Under the pieces are notes generated by a model. The model saw nothing but the letters and a program-made list of their open reading frames with translations, did not search any database and was not told the origin of the DNA. A program made the translations under genes and the position numbers. A DNA stretch of 5,333 bases from Alphaproteobacteria bacterium (lineage in GTDB: Bacteria > Pseudomonadota > Alphaproteobacteria > Rhodobacterales > Rhodobacteraceae), in contig JAURMY010000415.1 of NCBI GenBank assembly GCA_030830465.1, forward strand, positions 1-5,333, in the 5' to 3' direction. Shown in pieces: positions 1-4,963 of the stretch (positions are counted from its first letter, which is position 1; every line of letters begins with the position of its first letter).

Positions 1-534
1 ACCTTCGATCACTTTCATGCCGGTCGGCTCACCGATGATGCACACGGACGGGCGGCGGCCGCTGGCCTTCAGCGCCGCCAGCATCACCTTGGCCCCGAGA
101 CAGCCGGTTTCCTCGTCATAGGTGAAGGCGAAATGCAGCGGGCGTTTCAGGTCTGCCTTGGCAAAGGCCGGGGCAACCGCAAGGGCACAGGCAATGAAGC
201 CTTTCATGTCGCAGGTGCCGCGCCCGTAAAGCCGTGCGTTTTCGTTGCGCATCTCAAAAGGATCGCCGGTCCATTCCTGCCCTTCGACCGGCACCACATC
301 GGTATGGCCCGACAAGACCACGCCGCCGTCAATGTCAGGCCCGATCGTGGCCCACAGGTTGGCCTTGCCGCCAGTCGCGTCGTGGCTGAGGGTGCAATCC
401 GCGCCAAGGTCGGTCAGATAGGTTTGCAGGAACCGGATCACATCCAGATTGCTGTCTGTGGAAATGCTGGGCATTCCGACCAAACTGCGGGTCAGATCTA
501 TCGCCTGTTGCAGCATCGCACGCTCTCCGTTCAT
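1..534 (-). CDS. argE: Acetylornithine deacetylase (ArgE), M20 metallopeptidase family, N-terminal part
   Basis: The 178 visible codons read without a stop to the window edge and form most of the catalytic domain of an ArgE-type M20 zinc hydrolase. The family removes acetate from N2-acetylornithine to give ornithine in cytoplasmic arginine synthesis. Visible motifs, counted from the ATG at 534: SGHTDVVP with His77 and Asp79; YGRGTCDMKG with Asp109, the expected bridging metal ligand; YDEETG with Glu141 (expected general base) and Glu142 (metal ligand); and GEPTGMKVIEG with Glu169. The fragment ends where the dimerisation domain should start, so the last zinc-binding His cannot be checked. The ATG at 534 overlaps the transporter stop as ATGA. 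A second in-frame ATG at 516 has a better ribosome site (GGAG, 8-nt spacing) and may be the true start. Family assignment is firm. The exact substrate is inferred, because succinyl-diaminopimelate desuccinylases and other M20 deacylases are related. Confidence 0.9.
   Translation of the reverse strand, partial: MNGERAMLQQAIDLTRSLVGMPSISTDSNLDVIRFLQTYLTDLGADCTLSHDATGGKANLWATIGPDIDGGVVLSGHTDVVPVEGQEWTGDPFEMRNENARLYGRGTCDMKGFIACALAVAPAFAKADLKRPLHFAFTYDEETGCLGAKVMLAALKASGRRPSVCIIGEPTGMKVIEG
525..528 (-). promoter_or_regulatory. Ribosome binding site favouring the internal argE start at 516
   Basis: On the minus strand GGAG lies 8 nt before the ATG at 514-516. The upstream ATG at 532-534, inside the ATGA overlap, is preceded by TATTGGCCAC and has no Shine-Dalgarno match. 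Starting at 516 removes six residues (MNGERA) and leaves MLQQAIDL as the N-terminus. The protein motifs do not discriminate between the two starts. Confidence 0.55.
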
Positions 535-1745
535 GTGGCCAATAGGCTGCGCCGACGCGCGTTGAAAAAGATCAGCGCCATGACACCGATATTCAGGAAA
601 TTCCAGGCGATGCCGTTCAAAAAGGCGGCCTGATAGGATCCGGTCATGTCATAGATCCAGCCCGACATCCAGCCGCCCGCCGCCATGCCCAGGATCGTGG
701 CCATGACCACCAGACCAATCCGCGTGCCGGCCTCGCGGGCGGGTAGATATTCGCGCACGATCACCGCATAACTGGGGACAATACCGCCCTGCGCCAGCCC
801 GAAAATCAGGCTGACAAGGTAAAGCGGCGTCAGGCCGTCCGCAGCCAGGTACAAGAACAAGGCCAGGCATTGCCCGGCCGAGCCGATCAACACAGTGGCG
901 ACGCCGCCCAACCGGTCCGCCACAAAGCCCGATACCAGCCGCGACCCGACCCCGCCCAGCAGCATCAGGCTCAGCATGTCGGAACCGACCGCGGGCCCAT
1001 AGCCCAGATCCACGCAGAACGACACGATATGAACCTGTGGCATCGACATGGCGACGCAACAGGACAGGCCCGCCAGTGCCAGCAGCATCTGCAAGGCCCG
1101 CGGCGACAGGCTCAGCCCTTTGCGTTTCTGCCTTGCCGCGGTTTCTGCAAGGTCGGCCGCCCCGGCAGGCACCCGGCGCAACAGCAGCAAGGCCAGTGGC
1201 ACCATCACCGCAATCACCGTCACCGCAATCACAACATAGGCGGACCGCCAACCGTCGGTGGCCAGAACACCTTTCAGGGCCAAAGGCCAAAGCGCGCCTG
1301 ACAGATAATTGCCGCTGGCCGCGACCGCGACCGCGATCCCGCGCCGCATGGAAAACCAGTGCGATACATCCGCGATCAGCGGCCCGAACCCCACCGCCGC
1401 CCCGAACCCGATCAGCACCTGCCAAGCGGTCAGCACATTGAGCGAGGGCGCCTGCGCCGCCCCGGTAAACCCGACAGCCGTGCAGGCCGCCGCCAGCATC
1501 AGCGACCAGGTCACGCCGAACCGGTCCACCAGCCGGCCGATTACCAGATTGCCCGCCGCAAAACCGCACATCGTCAGCGTGTAAAGCAGCGACGCCGCCG
1601 CCCTGTCCACGCCCAGATCGGCCTCGATCAACGGCAACACAATGATGATGGCCCAGATGCCGACCGTGCCGACGGCACTGATCGTCAGGGTCACCGCCAG
1701 GCGGAACCAACTATAGGCACTGTCATGAATATCCGAGTCGCTCAT
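531..1745 (-). CDS. Major facilitator superfamily (MFS) transporter, monocarboxylate/OFA-like
   Basis: This 404-residue inner-membrane protein has the length and hydrophobic periodicity of a 12-helix MFS carrier. The first helix covers roughly residues 15-38. The loop after helix 2 carries the MFS signature GRLVDRFG (70-77), and the second half repeats it as GFVADRLG (273-280). WFSMRRGIAVAVAASG (130-145) resembles the helix 4-5 region of monocarboxylate and oxalate/formate-type carriers. A charged cytoplasmic linker (about 190-215, including RQKRKG) separates the two six-helix halves, and the protein ends in a short basic tail, NARRRS. ATG 1745 is the only sensible start, since the next Met would remove helix 1, but no clear ribosome site precedes it. 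The stop overlaps the argE ATG by 4 nt, so the two genes are probably co-transcribed. Substrate and direction of transport are unknown; an acylated amino acid or organic acid is a guess from the neighbour alone. Confidence 0.9.
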   Translation of the reverse strand: MSDSDIHDSAYSWFRLAVTLTISAVGTVGIWAIIIVLPLIEADLGVDRAAASLLYTLTMCGFAAGNLVIGRLVDRFGVTWSLMLAAACTAVGFTGAAQAPSLNVLTAWQVLIGFGAAVGFGPLIADVSHWFSMRRGIAVAVAASGNYLSGALWPLALKGVLATDGWRSAYVVIAVTVIAVMVPLALLLLRRVPAGAADLAETAARQKRKGLSLSPRALQMLLALAGLSCCVAMSMPQVHIVSFCVDLGYGPAVGSDMLSLMLLGGVGSRLVSGFVADRLGGVATVLIGSAGQCLALFLYLAADGLTPLYLVSLIFGLAQGGIVPSYAVIVREYLPAREAGTRIGLVVMATILGMAAGGWMSGWIYDMTGSYQAAFLNGIAWNFLNIGVMALIFFNARRRSLLAT

Positions 1746-1829
1746 GGCCGAAGATTAGGGGCAGCGCCGGGGAATGTCTAACGGCGGTTGAACGATTTTC
1801 AGCCCTTTCTTGCAGCCTCAACGGGCTTC

Positions 1830-1859
1830 TTTTGGCAGAAATATCCCCGCCGGAGGCAT
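1830..1859. repeat. Probable Rhodobacteraceae high-copy intergenic motif
   Basis: On the plus strand this reads TTTTGGCAGAAATATC followed by CCCGCCGGAGGCAT. On the minus strand the core is CCTCCGGCGGGGATATTT. I recall near-identical strings recurring between genes in many Rhodobacteraceae genomes; this is memory and could not be checked here. It abuts the hairpin cluster, and the two may form one extragenic element. No function is known to me. Confidence 0.45.
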
Positions 1860-1864
1860 TTGGT

Positions 1865-1881
1865 CCGAACCGCAGGTTCGG
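1865..1881. repeat. Inverted repeat 1 of the spacer cluster (7-bp arms, 3-nt loop)
   Basis: CCGAACC (1865-1871) and GGTTCGG (1875-1881) are perfect reverse complements around GCA. The unit resembles the neighbouring repeat at 1895-1917, with paired substitutions in the arms, and its arm sequence recurs in the outer part of the repeat at 1926-1951. No U-tract follows on either strand, so it is not a standard intrinsic terminator on its own. Confidence 0.8.
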
Positions 1882-1894
1882 CCCTTCCCTCAAA

Positions 1895-1917
1895 GGCTCA
1901 AACCACAGGTTTGAGCC
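1895..1917. repeat. Inverted repeat 2 of the spacer cluster (10-bp arms, 3-nt loop)
   Basis: GGCTCAAACC (1895-1904) and GGTTTGAGCC (1908-1917) pair perfectly around ACA. On the minus strand the stem is followed by TTTGAGGG, a weak U-run. It would form a stable hairpin in the mRNA running out of the SRPBCC gene, and could help end or stabilise that transcript. Confidence 0.85.
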
Positions 1918-1925
1918 GGGCCCAA

Positions 1926-1951
1926 CCGAACCGGCCAAAGGCCGGGTTCGG
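1926..1951. repeat. Inverted repeat 3 of the spacer cluster, closest to the SRPBCC stop
   Basis: CCGAACCGGCC (1926-1936) pairs with GGCCGGGTTCGG (1940-1951) around an AAA loop, giving an 11-bp stem with one bulged G. The outer arm, CCGAACC/GGTTCGG, is the same as in the repeat at 1865-1881, with a GGCC-AAA-GGCC core placed inside it. It begins 31 bp downstream of the SRPBCC stop codon on the minus strand and is the best terminator-like structure for the arsR unit, though it lacks a U-tract. Confidence 0.8.
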
Positions 1952-1982
1952 GCGGGAGCACCCCGTTGCCATAGGGCCTTTC

Positions 1983-2477
1983 TCAGCCTTTCAGATCGCT
2001 CAATATCTGGTCGATCACGGCAAACCCGCCGCCCCAGCCCTTGGACATGCCGGCCATCATCCTGGCAAAACAGGCTTCTTCTTCGGCACTGGCCCCGACC
2101 GGCACCTGGGTCATTTTCACCAATGTGCCGCCTTCCCGGTCCTCAAACGTCACGGTTGTCAGCAGAACGCGCGGCCAGTCCGGCATCATCGGGTTGGCGA
2201 TGATGGTCCAGTCGCGGTTGGTGGAACTGTGGTTCCAGACCAGTTTTTCCTGCGGCACCACCTCTAGAAAGGCCATTTTCGAAAGATCGGATTTGTCACC
2301 CCATTGCATTTCATTCAGCCAGGCCCCGCCCGGTCGCAGATCATAGCCGTGAATGATGGTTTTTACGCCGGGCCCGTACCAGCGCGCCAGCAATTCAGGC
2401 TCGGTCCAGGTGCGCCAGACCAGTGCGCGCGGGGCGTCAAATTGGCGGTCAATCCGGTATACTGCGGGGCTGTTCAT
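1983..2477 (-). CDS. SRPBCC (START/Bet v1-fold) protein of the AHSA1 family
   Basis: The 164-residue soluble protein matches bacterial AHSA1-like SRPBCC proteins, which form a helix-grip fold with a deep hydrophobic cavity. Family hallmarks are the opening strand and helix RIDRQFDAPRALVWRTWTEP (8-27), LARWYGP (30-36), the DLRPGGAW turn (46-53), the strand segments KLVWNHSS and RVLLTTVTFEDREGGTLV, and the C-terminal helix beginning GMSKGWGGGFAVIDQIL. Length is normal for the family. The ligand cannot be read from the sequence; the name recalls the eukaryotic Hsp90 activator, but a chaperone role for bacterial members is not established. The ATG overlaps the arsR stop (ATGA) and has a good ribosome site inside arsR. 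Pairing with an ArsR regulator is very common for this family and suggests the product responds to, or removes, the signal that regulator senses. Confidence 0.9.
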   Translation of the reverse strand: MNSPAVYRIDRQFDAPRALVWRTWTEPELLARWYGPGVKTIIHGYDLRPGGAWLNEMQWGDKSDLSKMAFLEVVPQEKLVWNHSSTNRDWTIIANPMMPDWPRVLLTTVTFEDREGGTLVKMTQVPVGASAEEEACFARMMAGMSKGWGGGFAVIDQILSDLKG

Positions 2478-2833
2478 GGGGTTTCTCCGTTTTCTTTCAT
2501 CGTCGCCAGGACCGTGTCCAGTTGATCAAAACTGGTGCCCCAGAAGCGGCGGAAGTATTCCAGCCATTCGGCGGCCATGGCCATATTATCGGCCCGCAAA
2601 CGCGCGGGGCGGCGCTGTTCGTCCACGCCGCGTTCAATCAGTCCGGCGCGCTCCAGCACTTTCAGGTGCTTGGAAACAGCAGGCTGGCTGATGGCGAAGG
2701 GCCGGGTCAGTTCGGTGACACTGGCCTGTCCTTCGGCCAGCCGAGACAGAATGGCCCGCCGCGTCGGGTCTGCCAGTGCCGCGAAAACCGCGTCCAGATC
2801 GGGGTTTGTCTGTTGATAACCAAGTGATTCCAT
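2474..2833 (-). CDS. ArsR/SmtB-family winged-helix transcriptional repressor
   Basis: The 119-residue protein is a small dimeric ArsR-type DNA-binding regulator. ALADPTRRAILSRLAEG (19-35) is the typical helix before the reader head, SVTELTRPFAISQPAVSKHLKVLERAGLIER (38-68) is the helix-turn-helix with recognition helix QPAVSKHLKVLE, and RRPARLRAD (74-82) is the wing. The C-terminal helix WLEYFRRFW (90-98) is characteristic of ArsR proteins paired with SRPBCC genes. There is no cysteine and the ELCVCD-type metal site is absent, so metal sensing is unlikely. ATG 2833 is chosen because homology starts there. The frame stays open upstream to a TTG at 2929, but that extension has no family resemblance and would cover the promoter. 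No ribosome site precedes the ATG. An inverted repeat overlaps the start codon, pointing to autorepression. The true effector is unknown. Confidence 0.92.
   Translation of the reverse strand: MESLGYQQTNPDLDAVFAALADPTRRAILSRLAEGQASVTELTRPFAISQPAVSKHLKVLERAGLIERGVDEQRRPARLRADNMAMAAEWLEYFRRFWGTSFDQLDTVLATMKENGETP
2485..2488 (-). promoter_or_regulatory. Ribosome binding site of the SRPBCC gene, inside the end of arsR
   Basis: GGAG on the minus strand lies 7 nt before the ATG at 2475-2477 and within the last codons of arsR. With the 4-nt stop/start overlap it supports coupled translation of the two genes and fixes the SRPBCC start. Confidence 0.7.
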
Positions 2834-2848
2834 AACAACATGGTTATG
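2831..2848. promoter_or_regulatory. Candidate ArsR operator overlapping the arsR start codon
   Basis: CATAAC (2831-2836) and GTTATG (2843-2848) are perfect reverse complements separated by 6 bp. The minus strand reads CATAACCATGTTGTTATG and ends in the arsR ATG. Twofold symmetry of this size suits an ArsR dimer, and I recall ATAACCAT-type palindromes ahead of other arsR-SRPBCC units, though I could not verify that here. Binding would cover both the predicted -10 region and the start codon. Confidence 0.6.
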
Positions 2849-2868
2849 CAATATCTTGATCGCGTCAA
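2834..2868 (-). promoter_or_regulatory. Candidate arsR promoter, possibly giving a leaderless mRNA
   Basis: On the minus strand TTGACG (2863-2868) is a good -35 box. At a 16-17 bp spacing the -10 box falls on TAACCA/AACCAT (2840-2846), which matches the consensus poorly and lies inside the operator. Transcription would then begin at or within a base or two of the arsR ATG (2833). Together with the lack of a ribosome site, this makes a leaderless transcript plausible. Confidence 0.4.
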
Positions 2869-2872
2869 GCCC

Positions 2873-2902
2873 CGATTTTGCGCGCCCAACGGCGCAAAAT
2901 CG
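2873..2902. repeat. Perfect 11-bp inverted repeat in the arsR-helicase spacer
   Basis: CGATTTTGCGC (2873-2883) and GCGCAAAATCG (2892-2902) are exact reverse complements with an 8-nt centre, GCCCAACG. It sits just upstream of the arsR -35 box and about 85 bp before the helicase ATG. It could be an operator for either divergent gene or, if transcription of the helicase starts to its left, a leader hairpin. It lacks a U-tract for termination. Confidence 0.75.
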
Positions 2903-2922
2903 CCGCAAGCCGCGCTTTGCCC

Positions 2923-2928
2923 TATACA
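2923..2928 (+). promoter_or_regulatory. Possible -10 box of the helicase gene
   Basis: TATACA is the only good -10-like hexamer between the inverted repeat and the helicase start. The sequence 16-18 bp upstream (around TCGCCG) is a poor -35 box, so an activator or alternative sigma factor would be needed. It would give a leader of about 50 nt that contains a small 6-bp inverted repeat, CCTGCA/TGCAGG, at 2933-2938 and 2950-2955. Confidence 0.3.
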
Positions 2929-2986
2929 AGTCCCTGCAAACCCCCTAGGTGCAGGCCTTTCCCGCCATCCTGAAAGTCCCGCCGCC

Positions 2987-4957
2987 ATGTCCGCCGCCCC
3001 GATGATCAAAACCCTTGCCGATGCCCTTGCCAAACGCGCCTATACCGATCTGACGCCGGTTCAGATCGCGGTGACCGATCCCGCCCTTGCAGGGGCCGAT
3101 CTGCTGGTGTCGGCCCAGACCGGTTCGGGCAAGACCGTGGGCTTTGGTCTGGCCATTGCACCGACATTGCTGGGCGAGGCCGAGACATTCGGCGCCGCCG
3201 ACGTGCCGCTTGCCCTGGTGATCGCACCGACGCGGGAACTGGCGATGCAGGTCAAGCGCGAACTTGACTGGCTCTATGCGCTGGCCGGCGCTGTTGTCGC
3301 CTCTTGCGTCGGCGGCATGGATATTCGCACCGAACGGCGCGCGCTGGAACGGGGTGCCCATATCGTTGTGGCAACGCCGGGCCGGCTGAAGGACCATATC
3401 CTGCGCGGCGGCATCGACCTGTCGGGCGTCAAGGCGGTTGTGCTGGATGAGGCCGACGAAATGCTGGACCTTGGGTTTCGCGAAGATCTGGAATTCATTC
3501 TGGGCGAGGCACCGACCCCGCGCCGGACCCTGATGTTCTCGGCCACCGTGCCGCGCGCCATCGCGACGCTGGCGCAAAATTACCAGACCGACGCGGTGCG
3601 CGTCACGACTGTGGGCGAGGCCAGCCAGCATGCCGATATTGAATACCGGGCGCTGAATGTCGCCCCGCAGGACAGTGAAAACGCCATCATCAACGTCTTG
3701 CGGTTTTACGAGGCGCAGAACGCGCTGGTCTTCTGCAACACCCGGCTGGCGGTCAACCATCTGACGGCACGGTTCACCAATCGCGGCTTTAACGTCGTGG
3801 CCCTGTCCGGCGAACTCAGCCAGAACGAGCGCACCCACGCCTTGCAGGCGATGCGCGACGGTCGGGCGCGGGTTTGCGTTGCAACGGACGTGGCGGCGCG
3901 CGGCATTGATTTGCCCAATCTGGAACTGGTGATCCATGCCGATCTGCCGACCAACGCTGAAACCCTGCTGCACCGGTCGGGCCGGACCGGGCGGGCCGGA
4001 CGCAAGGGAGTTTCCACCCTGATTGTCGCGCCAAGATCGCGCGGCAAGGCCGAACGCCTGTTGAAATTCGCAAAGATCACCGCTGATTGGGGACCGGCAC
4101 CCTCAGCCGACGAGGTGATCGCAAAGGATGAGGAACGCCTGTTGTCCGATCCGGTCTGGGAACAGGACGTGACCGAGGTCGAGAAGGCATCGGTCGAAAA
4201 ACTTCTGGCCCTGCACGGGCCTGACAAGATCGCGGCGGCGTTTTTGCGGCTTAATCAAAGCCGCCATTCCGCGCCCGAGGATCTGGCGGCACCCGGAGCG
4301 GACGCGCCGCGTGGCAAGCGCGGGACATTCGGTCCGGGCAAGTGGTTTTCGATTTCAACCGGGCTTGACCAAAATGCCGAGGCGCGGCGGTTGCTGCCGA
4401 TGCTGTGCCGGGTTGGCAATCTGACCAAAGACGATATCGGTGCGATCAGGGTGCAAAAAAGCGAAACCTTTGTCGAGGTTCTGGCCACCTCGGTGCCCGG
4501 ATTTCTGAAATCGGTCGGCGCTGGTATGGTGCTGGAAGCGGGCGTTCATTTGCGCGCGCTGGATGCGTCGCCCGATCTTTCCAACACCCCGCGCCCGGCA
4601 CCGCGCGGCCCGAAACCCCGTTGGGAAAAACCAAGCCCGAAACGCGCAGAGCCTGTTGCCGCCTATGACCCCGCCCCGGAACCACAGGACCGCCCGGCGC
4701 GGCCCGCTGCAAAGCCGGCCTTCAACAAGTCCGAGAAAAGCCCGTTCAAGAAAAAGCCCAAGCGCGCCTTCAACCCGGAAAGCGGCGTGATGGAAGAGCG
4801 CAGCCCCGATCAGGGCAAACCCAAAGGCGGCAAGAAGCCGAAGAACAAATCGGCGGGCAAACCGAAATGGGCGCGCGAAGGCGGCAAACAGGCCAACAAG
4901 CAGGCACCCGGTCCGGCGTCCTACGCCCGGAAAAAGCCCAAGCGCCCCAAAAGCTGA
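2987..4957 (+). CDS. DEAD-box ATP-dependent RNA helicase with DbpA-like RNA-binding domain
   Basis: This 656-residue cytoplasmic protein carries a full set of DEAD-box motifs: Q-motif core LTPVQ (22-26), motif I AQTGSGKT (43-50), Ia PTRELA (81-86), GG (109-110), Ib TPGR (130-133), II DEAD (154-157), III SAT (185-187), IV LVFCNT (247-252), V ATDVAARGID (299-308) and VI HRSGRTGRAGR (329-339). Residues about 450-527, starting GKWFSISTG, resemble the DbpA/CsdA C-terminal RNA-binding domain. Residues about 532-656 form a disordered Pro/Lys/Arg-rich tail ending KKPKRPKS. The likely role is unwinding RNA in ribosome assembly or cold adaptation, as for DeaD/CsdA and DbpA. ATG 2987 has a weak GAAAG ten bases upstream; ATG 3002 (MIKTLADAL) is a close alternative. 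The usual aromatic residue at the beginning of the Q motif is not visible. The gene is transcribed alone, away from arsR. Confidence 0.93.
   Translation: MSAAPMIKTLADALAKRAYTDLTPVQIAVTDPALAGADLLVSAQTGSGKTVGFGLAIAPTLLGEAETFGAADVPLALVIAPTRELAMQVKRELDWLYALAGAVVASCVGGMDIRTERRALERGAHIVVATPGRLKDHILRGGIDLSGVKAVVLDEADEMLDLGFREDLEFILGEAPTPRRTLMFSATVPRAIATLAQNYQTDAVRVTTVGEASQHADIEYRALNVAPQDSENAIINVLRFYEAQNALVFCNTRLAVNHLTARFTNRGFNVVALSGELSQNERTHALQAMRDGRARVCVATDVAARGIDLPNLELVIHADLPTNAETLLHRSGRTGRAGRKGVSTLIVAPRSRGKAERLLKFAKITADWGPAPSADEVIAKDEERLLSDPVWEQDVTEVEKASVEKLLALHGPDKIAAAFLRLNQSRHSAPEDLAAPGADAPRGKRGTFGPGKWFSISTGLDQNAEARRLLPMLCRVGNLTKDDIGAIRVQKSETFVEVLATSVPGFLKSVGAGMVLEAGVHLRALDASPDLSNTPRPAPRGPKPRWEKPSPKRAEPVAAYDPAPEPQDRPARPAAKPAFNKSEKSPFKKKPKRAFNPESGVMEERSPDQGKPKGGKKPKNKSAGKPKWAREGGKQANKQAPGPASYARKKPKRPKS
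4751..4945 (+). repeat. Short direct repeat in the basic helicase tail
   Basis: The 15-mer AAAAAGCCCAAGCGC occurs at 4751-4765 and again at 4931-4945, in the same frame, and encodes KKPKR both times. It lies in lysine-rich low-complexity coding sequence with further GKPK/KKPK units between the copies, so it probably reflects tail expansion or codon constraint rather than a mobile repeat. Confidence 0.6.
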
Positions 4958-4963
4958 TCGGCC

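Larger units (their letters stand above)
1746..1982. other. Noncoding spacer between the SRPBCC gene and the MFS gene
   Basis: This 237-bp spacer separates two units on the minus strand. Its right two thirds (about 1830-1965) consist almost wholly of inverted repeats and a repeat-like motif. The left part (1746-1829) should hold the MFS promoter and leader, but I see no convincing -35/-10 pair. A TTGAGG lies around 1814-1819 on the minus strand, but only AAATCG stands at the proper distance. Open frames across the spacer have no recognisable protein and are broken up by the palindromes. Confidence 0.7.

Noticed and set aside
649..1710. 353-codon open frame on the minus strand overlapping the MFS gene in another frame
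   Set aside because: It is a frame-shifted shadow rich in Gly/Arg/Ala with no membrane segments. The 404-residue frame carries the MFS signatures.
1805..1834. AGCCC/GGGCT stem followed by TTCTTTT as an intrinsic terminator on the plus strand
   Set aside because: The stem is only 5 bp with a 17-nt loop, and no plus-strand gene ends here.
1865..1951. CRISPR array or attachment site
   Set aside because: The units are inverted repeats of differing length with 8-13 bp gaps, not identical direct repeats with uniform spacers. No tRNA, integrase or cas gene is visible.
1788..2267. Plus-strand open frames across the hairpin spacer and the SRPBCC gene
   Set aside because: They lack recognisable protein features, run through palindromes and lie antisense to a clear SRPBCC gene.
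2834..2929. In-frame upstream extension of arsR to a TTG at 2929
   Set aside because: It has no ArsR-like sequence and crosses the good -35 box and the palindromes. Homology starts at the ATG at 2833.
2840..2986. In-frame 49-codon upstream extension of the helicase from an ATG at 2840
   Set aside because: It begins inside the arsR operator, spans the perfect inverted repeat and the candidate -10 box, and encodes no family-like sequence. Helicase similarity begins at about 2987-3002.
2945..3973. 342-codon open frame on the minus strand opposite the helicase
   Set aside because: It is a GC-rich shadow of the helicase gene, with no recognisable domain, while the plus strand has a complete set of DEAD-box motifs.
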